Shown piece after piece: positions 8,908 to 17,582 of a DNA stretch of 47,911 nt. The notes under the pieces were generated by a model. That model was not told the DNA's origin and did no database searches. It saw only the letters and a program-made list of their open reading frames with translations. This DNA is from an uncultured Peptococcaceae bacterium (lineage in GTDB: Bacteria > Bacillota > Peptococcia > Peptococcales > Peptococcaceae): assembly GCA_947254645.1 (NCBI GenBank), contig CAMYDW010000012.1, positions 1 to 47,911 on the forward strand, written 5' to 3'. The translations under genes were made by a program, and so were the position numbers. Positions within the stretch are counted from its first letter, which is position 1. Each line of letters opens with the position of its first letter.

Positions 8908-10518
8908 ATGATTTCACTAGAACAAAAAGATGAACTTTATAAATTTTTATGCAAAAAAATTAATTACGGGGTTCACCCAATCAACGATATTGCACAAATG
9001 CTCGCAGACCATCAAATGTCCAGTCGCTACTTTGGCTATAACAGACTGAAAAATTTATTTAGAGATATTCCAGAATTTATTACCTTATTACCCCCTCAAA
9101 ATGAAGACAACGAAATGCGTGTGCGCTTCTCCATTTGGCATCGTCCAAAAACAAAAACCGTCGTAGCGGCCAAAAAAAGAAGAACCCATGCCACCCCAAT
9201 CAACAAAGCTTCAAAGGTCAACAATACAGAAAATCATATAGAACGTGTTGACCGTGTCCTTTTGCCAACAGCACCAGACACCCTCTTGCCAAATGTACAA
9301 TTAGATAACCAAATGATGCACCTCTTGGCTCTCAAAACAGGGCGTGTGGAAGCCTCTCTCCCAGGCCTGCTTGAAAGCAGCTATCAACAAGCCAAAGCGT
9401 CTTCCACCTTAGATTATTCAAATAACAAGTTGGTTTTCCAATTGGATTTGATTGCCAAAAATGGCAAACCTGTCATTGTTACCTTCAAAAGACAAAGCAA
9501 ACCTGGAAAGCTGAGCCATCTGTATACACTGGTCTATATTGATGACAATGACTCTCCAACCTCTCGTTTGAAAGTCAATCAAATCACCGTAGATAATCCA
9601 GCACAATCCTTGGAAAATTTTGCATTCTTAGGACATTGGGACGATTTTCTCCAAAAGCTTGCGGACATGGCCATTCACGAAGAATGGGATTTTCCTTTCT
9701 CTGAAAAGAAAAATTATTATATTCTCAAAAAATACATTCAATACACCTTTTATCGCTTGCAGCTTGAAGGAAAAGTGCTCCTTTCTGAAGATCAACGTCT
9801 TGCTGTATTCAATACAGGCTTAGTAGACCGACATTTTGATGATATCTATGCGTGCTTTACACCAAACAATGCAGGTGAATCGCCTTGGCTCTTTAAAGAA
9901 TTCTGTATTGTTGGTCATCGTGGTCTTGGCAAACAGTTGGTGCAATATTTTAATCCATTGCCACAGCCACCGACTTATTTCAACAGAAAAGAAGATTTAC
10001 TTTTTGATTTACATCAAGAAATTCACTGTGACTATGACCATATTTTGATTGAAAATGTGGATCGTTTCCCTCTTGAATTCTTAAAGCATCAATTCTACGA
10101 TCGTCCAAAGGCAATGAAGTTGCTTCATTATATTGAACGTGGCAATGATGAAGAAAAAGTTCAAAAATCCTATGATGGCATTCGCCAAATTATTGAGGAT
10201 GACATGCTACTATACAACCGCCTAAAAAATCGCTTGGACGATGCCGTGCTATTGGCTCACAAGGAAGTCCAATGGAACTTCCATTCAGCAGTACCTTCTT
10301 ATTATCCTGCACGCAATACGATGAACTTTATGCTGCCCCTCCATCTGACGAGCAATGACACCGTCAATAATGTATTGGTTGTCGAGTTAACCCCTGCTGG
10401 CAACTATCAAGGGCAGACCATCCTCACCTGCGAACAAGCCTATATTGATGCACGTTTGGTTTGTAGCTTAAGCGACCACTGGCTTGACCCTAAATATATT
10501 ACATTCCAACAAAAGTAG
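8908..10518 (+). CDS. LOTUS (OST-HTH)-like domain plus DUF3825 protein
   Basis: This is a 536-aa cytosolic protein. Residues about 1-75 resemble a winged-helix LOTUS/OST-HTH domain (pattern ending YFGYNRLKNLFRDIPEFITLL), a fold that binds RNA or protein partners. A basic, disordered linker (about 78-115, KKRRTH) follows. The C-terminal half (about 245-535) matches my recollection of DUF3825, with VFNTGLVDRHFDDIYACF, FNPLPQPPTYF, YDHILIEN and a final ILTCEQAYIDARLV. The function is unknown; a role in RNA handling is an inference from the N-terminal fold. The start at 8908 has GGAG 6 nt upstream. It follows mnmA by 22 nt and may be co-transcribed with this tRNA modification gene. Confidence 0.72.
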   Translation: MISLEQKDELYKFLCKKINYGVHPINDIAQMLADHQMSSRYFGYNRLKNLFRDIPEFITLLPPQNEDNEMRVRFSIWHRPKTKTVVAAKKRRTHATPINKASKVNNTENHIERVDRVLLPTAPDTLLPNVQLDNQMMHLLALKTGRVEASLPGLLESSYQQAKASSTLDYSNNKLVFQLDLIAKNGKPVIVTFKRQSKPGKLSHLYTLVYIDDNDSPTSRLKVNQITVDNPAQSLENFAFLGHWDDFLQKLADMAIHEEWDFPFSEKKNYYILKKYIQYTFYRLQLEGKVLLSEDQRLAVFNTGLVDRHFDDIYACFTPNNAGESPWLFKEFCIVGHRGLGKQLVQYFNPLPQPPTYFNRKEDLLFDLHQEIHCDYDHILIENVDRFPLEFLKHQFYDRPKAMKLLHYIERGNDEEKVQKSYDGIRQIIEDDMLLYNRLKNRLDDAVLLAHKEVQWNFHSAVPSYYPARNTMNFMLPLHLTSNDTVNNVLVVELTPAGNYQGQTILTCEQAYIDARLVCSLSDHWLDPKYITFQQK

Positions 10519-10539
10519 TAGACTTTTTGTTACATTTTC

Positions 10540-10568
10540 TAGACAATAAAAATAGCTTGTGGTATATT
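10540..10568 (+). promoter_or_regulatory. Putative promoter of the purine permease gene
   Basis: TAGACA, a 17-bp spacer, and TATATT, 45 bp upstream of the TTG start. No purine riboswitch core was found between promoter and gene. Confidence 0.6.
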
Positions 10569-10613
10569 AAAATCGTATTTTCATTTTTAAATAAATTTTA
10601 AGGGGGATTTTTC

Positions 10614-11990
10614 TTGAGTACAAAGGGAAGTACATCAACGTTGGCTCGTTTGTTTCCATTGTTCGACCAACAAAAGCCTGTCAATATGAAGACAGAAATG
10701 TTAGCTGGTCTTACCACCTTTTTGACCATGGCCTACATTATTGCGGTCAATCCTAGCATTCTTTCTCAAACAGGGATGGATGCTGGCGCATTGGTAACTG
10801 CCACTTGCTTGGGGGCAGCATTAGGCTGTTTCTTAATGGGGCTATTGGCAAACCTGCCATTCGGACTTGCTTCTGGCATGGGATTAAATGCATTCTTCGC
10901 ATTTAGCGTGGTACTTGCACAAAATATTCCATGGCAAGTGGCTTTGACAGCAGTATTTTGTGAAGGTATTATTTTCATTATTCTCACTGCATTTAAAGTG
11001 CGTGAAGCGGTCGTTAATTCTATTCCTGTGAATATGAAGCTTGCAGTCACCGCTGGTATTGGTTTATTCATCGCTTTTATTGGTTTGCAAGGCAGTACCA
11101 TTATCGCAAACAATGATGCCACTTTGTTATCTTTGAATCATTTCTCTGTCCCATCCATCATTGCTTGTATTGGTGTTATTTTGATTGCTGTTTTAGACAA
11201 ACGTGGCATTCGTGGTGCTATTTTAGTTGGGATTGCTATCAGTGCTATTCTCGCTTGGATTTTTGCTTTTACCAATCCTGAACAAGCAGCAGAAATGGGC
11301 ATCTATACCCCTGCTGGTGTTTTCAAGTACGAATCCATTGCACCAATTGCAGGTCAAATTGACTTTAGCTTCTTAGCACATCCTAAACATATCAGTCAAT
11401 TCATTGTTGTATTATTGACCTTCCTCTTCGTTGACTTCTTTGATACAGTAGGAACGTTGGTTGGGGTTTGCTCTCGTGCAAATATGCTCGACGAAAAAGG
11501 CCATGTGCCACGTGTTGGCCGTGCCTTAATGGCCGATGCATTGGCAACAACTGCTGGGGCTGCTTTAGGGGTTTCTACTGTTACCACCTATGTTGAAAGC
11601 TCTACTGGGGTAAGCGCTGGCGGCCGTACTGGTTACACTGCCATTACCGTCGGCTTCCTCTTCTTAATTGCAATGTTCTTTTCTCCAATCTTCATTGCTA
11701 TTCCAGCATGTGCCACCGCACCAGCATTAATTTATGTGGGGTATCTCATGCTTAGTGCAGCAAAAGATATCAACTTCACCAATATCACCGAAGGCTTCCC
11801 TGCATTTGTTACCATTGCAGCAATGCCATTGACTTACTCCATTGGTGATGGCTTGACCCTCGGGATTTTAACCTATGTTATTGTAAATGTGCTTTACAAT
11901 CTCATTGCACCTGCGGAAAAACGTCAAAAGGTTTCTCCAGTAATGCTTTGCCTTAGCGTATTATTCATTTTAAAATTAATTTTCATTTAA
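10614..11990 (+). CDS. NCS2 family permease (guanine/hypoxanthine or adenine type)
   Basis: This 458-aa inner membrane transporter is of the AzgA/PbuG branch of NCS2, which imports purine bases by proton symport. The N-terminal signature MLAGLTTFLTMAYIIAVNP, the segment GLASGMGLNAFFAF and the motif VDFFDTVGTLVG are characteristic, followed by VTTYVESSTGVSAGGRTG. About 12 transmembrane segments are apparent. The start is a TTG at 10614 with AGGGGG 7 nt before it; no better ATG exists nearby. It has its own promoter and a strong terminator, so it is a single-gene unit. The exact base transported is not determinable here. Confidence 0.9.
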   Translation: MSTKGSTSTLARLFPLFDQQKPVNMKTEMLAGLTTFLTMAYIIAVNPSILSQTGMDAGALVTATCLGAALGCFLMGLLANLPFGLASGMGLNAFFAFSVVLAQNIPWQVALTAVFCEGIIFIILTAFKVREAVVNSIPVNMKLAVTAGIGLFIAFIGLQGSTIIANNDATLLSLNHFSVPSIIACIGVILIAVLDKRGIRGAILVGIAISAILAWIFAFTNPEQAAEMGIYTPAGVFKYESIAPIAGQIDFSFLAHPKHISQFIVVLLTFLFVDFFDTVGTLVGVCSRANMLDEKGHVPRVGRALMADALATTAGAALGVSTVTTYVESSTGVSAGGRTGYTAITVGFLFLIAMFFSPIFIAIPACATAPALIYVGYLMLSAAKDINFTNITEGFPAFVTIAAMPLTYSIGDGLTLGILTYVIVNVLYNLIAPAEKRQKVSPVMLCLSVLFILKLIFI

Positions 11991-11995
11991 TAAAT

Positions 11996-12031
11996 AAAAA
12001 ACCACTTCTCTATCAAGAGAAGTGGTTTTTT
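11996..12031. terminator. Bidirectional terminator between purine permease and Crp/Fnr genes
   Basis: ACCACTTCTCT pairs with AGAGAAGTGGT (11 bp, 4-nt loop) with A and T runs on both sides, between two convergent genes. Confidence 0.92.
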
Positions 12032-12064
12032 TATTTATCTTTTCAATGAGGGAGCAATCATCTT

Positions 12065-12760
12065 TTATTTGCCAAAATACTCATAGAGGGCATCGAGGCT
12101 TTTGATATAGATGTGTGCATTACGGCGTCCAATATACCCTTCCTCTTTAAATTTACTCATTTGACGTGATATGGTTTCACGACTGACACCAATCATGTCT
12201 GCCAACGCTGTGCCTGTGAGCTTTAAATTGATTTCTATACTGCCATCCTCTTTTTCTTCGCCATAATCCACTGCTAATTTGTAAAGCTTAGCGGCCAAGC
12301 GGCGATCAATGGATTCATTAGAGGTGGTATTTCGCAATTGATGATACATTTGACGGATTTTAGTGGCCATTCTATTGATGATCAACCAATTGAGAGAGGC
12401 ATCCTCCTTCATCAGTGTCATCATCACCTCTAAAGGAATCGCTACTAAGGCGGAATTTGTCATCGCATCAGCGCTCACAGAAGACATATCATTTTGCAAA
12501 ATTTCTTCATTGAGAATAGCACCATCGCCTTGAACAAAAACGATTTTTTTATTCCCCTGACGACTTACTTTATAAATAGAAATTTGCCCCTCCACCACAA
12601 AATAAATATTTTTCATTGCACAGCCATCTGTATAAATCGTTTCACCACGTTTAAATAGCTGTAGCTGTGCTTCCTTCAATAACCTCTCATAGGAAGATTG
12701 TTCAATATTATTCAAAAATTCTATGCGTGATAGGGCTTCTGCTAAAGTCCAGTTGTTCAT
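12065..12760 (-). CDS. Crp/Fnr family transcriptional regulator
   Basis: This 231-aa regulator has an N-terminal cyclic-nucleotide-binding-like jelly roll (about 15-130, RGETIYTDGCAMKNIYFVVEGQ pattern), a dimerisation helix, and a C-terminal Crp-type winged helix with recognition helix SRETISRQMSKF. No cysteine cluster typical of FNR oxygen sensors is seen. The ATG is preceded by GGAGG. It is divergent from the aro operon, separated by about 180 bp of regulatory DNA, but a regulatory link to it is not shown. Confidence 0.88.
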   Translation of the reverse strand: MNNWTLAEALSRIEFLNNIEQSSYERLLKEAQLQLFKRGETIYTDGCAMKNIYFVVEGQISIYKVSRQGNKKIVFVQGDGAILNEEILQNDMSSVSADAMTNSALVAIPLEVMMTLMKEDASLNWLIINRMATKIRQMYHQLRNTTSNESIDRRLAAKLYKLAVDYGEEKEDGSIEINLKLTGTALADMIGVSRETISRQMSKFKEEGYIGRRNAHIYIKSLDALYEYFGK

Positions 12761-12876
12761 GTAATATCCTCCAAAATCGCCTATTGATTTATTTCCATCT
12801 ACTCCTTTCTATGATAACATAATGCACATAGTATGCCTATTGTTAATAAAAAATAGTGTATTTTTTCAGGAAATCC

Positions 12877-12905
12877 TTTACAAGGCTTTTTATTTATGCT
12901 ATTCT
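12877..12905 (+). promoter_or_regulatory. Promoter of the aromatic amino acid operon
   Basis: TTTACA, a 17-bp spacer, and TATTCT, about 35 bp before the leader peptide start codon at 12939. It is the best sigma-A match in the gap before aroF. Confidence 0.6.
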
Positions 12906-12938
12906 TTAGAAAATTTATCATACATTCAGGTGATTTTC

Positions 12939-13046
12939 ATGTTAGAAAGTATTTCTCTAGGAACCCAATATTTTATCTACTTTACCTTTACTGGCTTTAA
13001 CAACAGTAAGGGTTATTTGGGTTATCCTACCGACAGCGCTATCTAA
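12939..13046 (+). CDS. Phe/Tyr-rich leader peptide of the aro operon
   Basis: This is a 35-codon reading frame with an AGGTG site 6 nt before its ATG. Residues 11-29 hold eight aromatic residues, including the run QYFIYFTFTGF and then GYLGY. It ends at 13046, 21 nt before an intrinsic terminator that precedes aroF. This is the layout of amino acid leader peptides such as the enteric pheA leader: scarcity of charged Phe or Tyr tRNA would stall the ribosome at codons 11-20 and favour read-through. A longer in-frame reading from 12822 lacks a ribosome binding site and crosses the promoter, so it was not chosen. The regulatory role is inferred. Confidence 0.78.
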   Translation: MLESISLGTQYFIYFTFTGFNNSKGYLGYPTDSAI

Positions 13047-13071
13047 TATGCTATGCTTTTGATAGTTACTG
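13004..13071 (+). promoter_or_regulatory. Possible antiterminator pairing
   Basis: CAGTAA (13004-13009, leader codons 22-24) is complementary to TTACTG (13066-13071), which overlaps the left arm of the terminator stem. A ribosome stalled on the aromatic codons would leave 13004-13009 free; one reaching the stop codon would cover it. The pairing is short (6 bp) and needs a folding calculation. Confidence 0.4.
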
Positions 13072-13100
13072 CACAGGGATAAAACCTGTGCAGTTTTTTT
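13068..13100 (+). terminator. Attenuator terminator of the aro operon
   Basis: ACTGCACAGG pairs perfectly with CCTGTGCAGT around a 7-nt loop, followed by a T run, upstream of aroF and after the leader peptide. Confidence 0.85.
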
Positions 13101-13143
13101 ATTTAAGAAATTATCATTTGATGATACGAAAGGGGTTTTAACA

Positions 13144-14160
13144 ATGATTATTAAATTAAAGCGTGACGCAAACTCAGAACAAGTGAAACAACTCATGGAT
13201 TGGCTTACCAATCAAAATATTCGTCTAAACTATTCTGAAGGGGACTCTTATACCATCTTGGGATTATTAGGCGACACCACTCGTGTTGACGTCGAGCTCA
13301 TTGAAGCCCTTGAAATTGTCGATGGCATAACACGCATTCAAGACCCATTCAAAAATGCAAATCGTAAATTCCATCCTGATAACACCATCATCAAAGTTGG
13401 AGATGCAGTCATCGGAGATGGCTCCCTCACTTTAATTGCTGGGCCATGCTCTGTTGAATCAGAAGCACAAATCACAGAAGTTGCAAAGCGTGTACAAGCA
13501 GCTGGCGCTACTATTTTACGTGGGGGCGCATTCAAGCCACGTACCTCCCCTTACTCCTTCCAAGGCATGGGTGCTGAAGGCATCGACCTCTTGCTAAAAG
13601 CAAAAGCGGCTACAGGATTGCCAATCATTTCTGAAGTGATGGACCCTTCTCAATTGCCACTTTTCGCAGATGTCGATATTCTTCAAATTGGTGCACGTAA
13701 TATGCAAAACTTTGAATTGCTCAAAGAAGTTGGTAAAATGCGCAAACCTGTCTTGTTGAAACGCGGCTTGTCTGCTACTTATCAAGAATGGCTCATGAGT
13801 GCAGAATACATCATGGCTGGTGGCAACAACGATGTCATCTTGTGCGAACGCGGTATTCGTACCTTCGAAACAAAGACACGCAATACGCTAGATATTTCTG
13901 CCATTCCAATGCTACGTGAAATGAGCCACCTACCAATTGTGATTGACCCTAGCCATGCTGCTGGGATTCGTCGCATGGTACGTCCATTGACCATGGCAGC
14001 AGTAGCAGCTGGTACTGATGGCATCATGATTGAAGTCCATAACAATCCAGAACAAGCAAAATGCGATGGTCCTCAATGCTTGCGCCCAGATGCCTTCGAT
14101 GAAATTGCCAGCGATGCCCTTAAGCTACACGCATTCTGCCAAAAGGAATTACACCAATGA
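13144..14160 (+). CDS. aroF: 3-deoxy-7-phosphoheptulonate (DAHP) synthase, type I beta with N-terminal ferredoxin-like domain
   Basis: This enzyme condenses phosphoenolpyruvate and erythrose-4-phosphate, the first step of the shikimate pathway. It is 338 aa: an N-terminal regulatory ferredoxin-like domain (about 1-70) of the kind that gives Tyr/Phe feedback control in Thermotoga-type enzymes, then the catalytic barrel with LIAGPCSVESE, LRGGAFKPRTSPYSFQG, CERGIRTFET and the metal-site DPSHAAG and GTDGIMIEVH motifs. It is the first gene after the attenuator; AAGGGG precedes the ATG. The stop overlaps the aroB start (ATGA). Confidence 0.94.
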   Translation: MIIKLKRDANSEQVKQLMDWLTNQNIRLNYSEGDSYTILGLLGDTTRVDVELIEALEIVDGITRIQDPFKNANRKFHPDNTIIKVGDAVIGDGSLTLIAGPCSVESEAQITEVAKRVQAAGATILRGGAFKPRTSPYSFQGMGAEGIDLLLKAKAATGLPIISEVMDPSQLPLFADVDILQIGARNMQNFELLKEVGKMRKPVLLKRGLSATYQEWLMSAEYIMAGGNNDVILCERGIRTFETKTRNTLDISAIPMLREMSHLPIVIDPSHAAGIRRMVRPLTMAAVAAGTDGIMIEVHNNPEQAKCDGPQCLRPDAFDEIASDALKLHAFCQKELHQ

Positions 14161-15236
14161 GTCTATTATCCACGATTGATATCACAACAGGAAAGCCCTA
14201 TCAGGTGTACATCGGCGAGAATTTGCTAGACCAAGTCGGCGGTCTCATCAGTGAAGTGATTGCTCCTTGCACAGCCCTCTTATTGACCGATACCAATGTG
14301 GCGCCACTTTATGCAGAGCAAGTGGTAGAAAGTCTAAAAGCTGCAGGGTATTCTGTTAGAAAAAGCATTGTGCCTGCTGGCGAGGAAAGCAAAAGCTTTG
14401 TCGTACTGGAAAAGCTACTCAATGATTGGAGCCTGCAAGGGCTGCATCGCAATGGGCTCATTGTCACACTCGGCGGTGGCGTAATGGGAGATCTTGGTGG
14501 GTTTGCAGCAAGTATTTATCAACGTGGCATTCCTTTTGTGCAAATCCCAACCACATTGCTTGCAGCAGTTGATGCCTCTGTTGGCGGCAAGACTGCTGTC
14601 AATATTGAGGCTGGGAAGAATCTTGTTGGTGCTTTTCATCAGCCCCTCGCAGTGATTTGTGACGTGAAAACCATTCAAACCATGGATGAAGCGTATTTTG
14701 CTGACGGCGTTGCAGAAAGCATCAAATATGGCATCCTACGTCAGCCCACACTGTTCAAACTTCTTTCCGAACAACCCCCTACAGTGGATAGTGAGCATCT
14801 CGCCTATATTATCGAAAATTGTGTGCGCTATAAAAATGAATTGGTCAGCCAAGATGAGTTTGATAAAGGCAGTCGTCAATTACTCAATCTTGGGCACACC
14901 ATTGGGCATGCCATTGAACATCTCAGTCATTTTCAAACCAGCCACGGACATGCTGTTGCCATTGGCCTTGCTATGATTGCTCGTGCCAGCGCAAAAATGG
15001 GCTGGTCTGTGCCAAGCCTTGCAGGTGAAATTGAAACGGCCTTGACCAACAATCATCTGCCAATTGATTGCCCTTATACTGCAGAAGAATTGCTGCTTGC
15101 AGCAAAACGCGATAAAAAAGCCAGCACGACATCCATCACCATCATCGTGCCTCTGGCAATCGGGGAGTGTGTCTTAAAGACAGTGGATTATGATACCCTC
15201 TATACCCTCATTACCCTTGGAAAGGAGCCTAGCTAA
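14157..15236 (+). CDS. aroB: 3-dehydroquinate synthase
   Basis: AroB converts DAHP to 3-dehydroquinate, using NAD and a divalent metal. The 359-aa length is typical. The nucleotide-binding GGGVMGDLGGFAA and the substrate segment IPTTLLAAVDASVGGKTAVN are unmistakable, and the metal-ligand histidines lie in LGHTIGHAIE and SHGHAVAIG. It overlaps aroF (ATGA) and aroA (TAATG), so the operon is tightly coupled in translation. Confidence 0.96.
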   Translation: MSLLSTIDITTGKPYQVYIGENLLDQVGGLISEVIAPCTALLLTDTNVAPLYAEQVVESLKAAGYSVRKSIVPAGEESKSFVVLEKLLNDWSLQGLHRNGLIVTLGGGVMGDLGGFAASIYQRGIPFVQIPTTLLAAVDASVGGKTAVNIEAGKNLVGAFHQPLAVICDVKTIQTMDEAYFADGVAESIKYGILRQPTLFKLLSEQPPTVDSEHLAYIIENCVRYKNELVSQDEFDKGSRQLLNLGHTIGHAIEHLSHFQTSHGHAVAIGLAMIARASAKMGWSVPSLAGEIETALTNNHLPIDCPYTAEELLLAAKRDKKASTTSITIIVPLAIGECVLKTVDYDTLYTLITLGKEPS

Positions 15237-16492
15237 TGCAATTATTCCCTGCGACATTACAAGGTAGCATTGCGGCAATTCCTTCAAAATCTGTCGCACA
15301 TCGTTTATTTATTGCAGCTAGCTTATCCGATACGCCTTCCTGCTGGCATTTACCTACCAGCTCTGTTGATATTGACACCACCCTTGCTTGTTTAGCCGCA
15401 CTGGGGGCTCAGATTGAAAAAAAAGGAGACTGGATTCATATTGCTCCTATTGAACAATCCACGACCTCTGCGACCCTGAATTGTCAAGAGAGTGGCTCCA
15501 CCTTACGTTTTTTATTGCCTGTTGCTGCTGCTTTGAAAGGTGCATATCAATTTATTGGTTGTGGTCGGCTCCCTGAGCGCCCTATTGATGATTTTCTAAA
15601 CACTTTAGAACAACTCGGTGCAACCACCAGTCACCCTCGACTGCCTTTAACCATTCAAGGGCCCCTCTATGGCAAAGAGGTTCATTTGACAGGTCATATT
15701 AGCAGCCAATATCTTACTGGCCTATTACTGGCCGCCCCACTTTTAGATGAGGGATTACATATTCATTTAACAACCCCCTTACAATCCAGACCCTATGTGG
15801 ATATTACCTTAGGAATTTTGAAGCAATTTGGCATTACGGTCGAAGAAGACGGCACCGACTTTCATGTCTTGCCGCACCAACAATACCAGTGTCCCATCCA
15901 TAAAGGTACCATTGAAGGGGATTGGTCAAATGCTGCATTTTTCTTGGCTGCAGGAGCGATTTCTCATGCAGTCACTGTCACAGGGCTAAATACAAAAAGT
16001 GCCCAAGGAGACGCTGCCATACTGAAAATCCTTGAGGATTTCGGAGCAGAGATCAGCATTCAAGGGGATGCGATCACCGTTGCGCCTGCCCCTTTAAAGG
16101 GACAGACCATTTCAGTGAAAGAAATGCCAGATTTACTGCCTATTTTGGCAGTGGTTGCCGCCAATGCCGAAGGAGAAACTCTTTTTACAGATGTAGAACG
16201 TCTTCGCTTAAAGGAAAGTGACCGTCTTGTGACCACCAGTCAGCTGCTGCAAGCCATCGGAGTGGAATGCCAAGTGGATGCACACACCATGCGTGTGCAA
16301 GGCGGACGCCCATTTCATGTAAAAGGAAGCGTGGATAGCGCCAATGACCATCGTATTGTCATGGCCACAGCCATTGCTGCTTTGAACACAAACGGCCCTT
16401 TGACCCTTACTGGCACCCAAGCCGTCACAAAATCCTATCCCCACTTTTTTGAAGATTATCAACAGTTAGGAGGCATTTGCCATGGCATCTAG
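15236..16492 (+). CDS. aroA: 3-phosphoshikimate 1-carboxyvinyltransferase (EPSP synthase)
   Basis: EPSP synthase transfers the enolpyruvyl group from PEP to shikimate-3-phosphate and is the glyphosate target. It is 418 aa. Visible motifs are the N-terminal IPSKSVAHRLFIAASLS (substrate lysine and arginine), ESGSTLRFLLPVAA for the phosphate-binding loop, the mid-protein GDWSNAAFFLAAGA, and the C-terminal RLRLKESDRL and NDHRIVMA motifs. It overlaps aroB by one base and the aroC start by 11 bp. Confidence 0.95.
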   Translation: MQLFPATLQGSIAAIPSKSVAHRLFIAASLSDTPSCWHLPTSSVDIDTTLACLAALGAQIEKKGDWIHIAPIEQSTTSATLNCQESGSTLRFLLPVAAALKGAYQFIGCGRLPERPIDDFLNTLEQLGATTSHPRLPLTIQGPLYGKEVHLTGHISSQYLTGLLLAAPLLDEGLHIHLTTPLQSRPYVDITLGILKQFGITVEEDGTDFHVLPHQQYQCPIHKGTIEGDWSNAAFFLAAGAISHAVTVTGLNTKSAQGDAAILKILEDFGAEISIQGDAITVAPAPLKGQTISVKEMPDLLPILAVVAANAEGETLFTDVERLRLKESDRLVTTSQLLQAIGVECQVDAHTMRVQGGRPFHVKGSVDSANDHRIVMATAIAALNTNGPLTLTGTQAVTKSYPHFFEDYQQLGGICHGI

Positions 16493-17582
16493 TTTTGGAC
16501 ACCAACTACGTTGTGCGATTTTTGGAGAAAGCCACGGAGAAATGATTGGCATGACCTTAGATGGATTGCCACCAGGAGAACCGATTGACGAAGCACGCTT
16601 GGCCACCTTTATGGCACGCCGTGCCCCTGGCAAGCAAGCCCTCACCACCACACGGAAAGAAGCCGATGCAGTGCATATTGCCAGTGGTGTTTTCGAGGGA
16701 TATACCACTGGTTTTCCACTGTTTGCTTATATCCAAAACACCAATCAACGCTCAAAGGATTACAAAGGGCTCTCAGATGTCATGCGCCCTTCCCATGCCG
16801 ATTATACTGCTGCACTGCGTTATAAAGGCTTTGCTGATATGCGAGGTGGTGGGCATTTTTCTGGTCGCTTGACTGCGCCCCTCTGCATTGCTGGTGGCAT
16901 CGCCTTACAAATATTAGAGCGACAAGGCATCACCATCGGAGCCCAGTTATGCCAAGTGGGGGCTATTAAAGGGCCATCCTTGGAACAAGCTGCCCTTTCG
17001 GCAGAGACCTTGACTACATTATCCAGTGCCCCTTTTCCAACATTGGATACTTCTATTGGCGAAGCAATGCAGGCAAGCATTCGACACGCCTTTGAAAATA
17101 AAGATTCGATTGGCGGTGCCATTGAATGTGCTGTCCTAGGTTTTCCAGCAGGTATTGGCAGTCCGATGTTTGATGGCATTGAAAATCGACTTTCGCAAAT
17201 TCTTTTTGCTATTCCAGGCTGCAAAGGGGTGGCCTTTGGCGCTGGATTCGATGCAGTAGAAATGTACGGCAGCCAGCACAATGACTCCTTCTATATGGAT
17301 GGTGATCGTGTTAAAACACGCACCAACCACGCTGGCGGTATTTTAGGTGGTATCAGCACTGGCATGCCACTTACGCTACGCATCGCCATGAAACCAACCC
17401 CATCCATTGCCCAAACACAAGAAACCATCTCCTTGGAGAAATTAGAAAATACCACCCTTGAAGTACATGGCCGACATGATCCTTGTATTGCGATTCGTGC
17501 CGTACCTGTGGTAGAGGCAGTGGTGGCAATTGTTTTATTAGATTTATTACTTGAGGAGGGACATTATGAAGGATCTAACTGA
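16482..17582 (+). CDS. aroC: Chorismate synthase
   Basis: AroC makes chorismate from EPSP with reduced FMN. It is 366 aa. The three family signatures are visible: GESHGEMIGMTLDGLPPGEPID near the N-terminus, RPSHADYTAALRYKG with the flavin contact GGGHFSGRLTAP, and CKGVAFGAGF with the later NHAGGILGGISTGMP. The C-terminal GRHDPCIAIRAVPVVEA motif is intact. The start overlaps aroA by 11 bp and the end overlaps the next gene by 17 bp. Confidence 0.96.
   Translation: MASSFGHQLRCAIFGESHGEMIGMTLDGLPPGEPIDEARLATFMARRAPGKQALTTTRKEADAVHIASGVFEGYTTGFPLFAYIQNTNQRSKDYKGLSDVMRPSHADYTAALRYKGFADMRGGGHFSGRLTAPLCIAGGIALQILERQGITIGAQLCQVGAIKGPSLEQAALSAETLTTLSSAPFPTLDTSIGEAMQASIRHAFENKDSIGGAIECAVLGFPAGIGSPMFDGIENRLSQILFAIPGCKGVAFGAGFDAVEMYGSQHNDSFYMDGDRVKTRTNHAGGILGGISTGMPLTLRIAMKPTPSIAQTQETISLEKLENTTLEVHGRHDPCIAIRAVPVVEAVVAIVLLDLLLEEGHYEGSN

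Noticed and set aside
10519..10613. Purine riboswitch upstream of the NCS2 permease
   Set aside because: The 95-nt gap holds a promoter and ribosome binding site only; the paired loops of the aptamer are absent.
12822..13046. A 74-codon frame as a full gene upstream of aroF
   Set aside because: Its first ATG lacks a ribosome binding site and the first 39 codons span the promoter. Only the last 35 codons, from 12939, have a ribosome binding site and make sense as a leader peptide.
12906..13143. T-box leader before aroF
   Set aside because: No AGGGUGGNACCGCG-type T-box sequence is seen; the leader peptide model explains the region better.
16820..17281. 153-codon antisense frame within aroC
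   Set aside because: It is a shadow of aroC on the other strand, without ribosome binding site or recognisable product; other antisense frames across the window were dismissed for the same reason.
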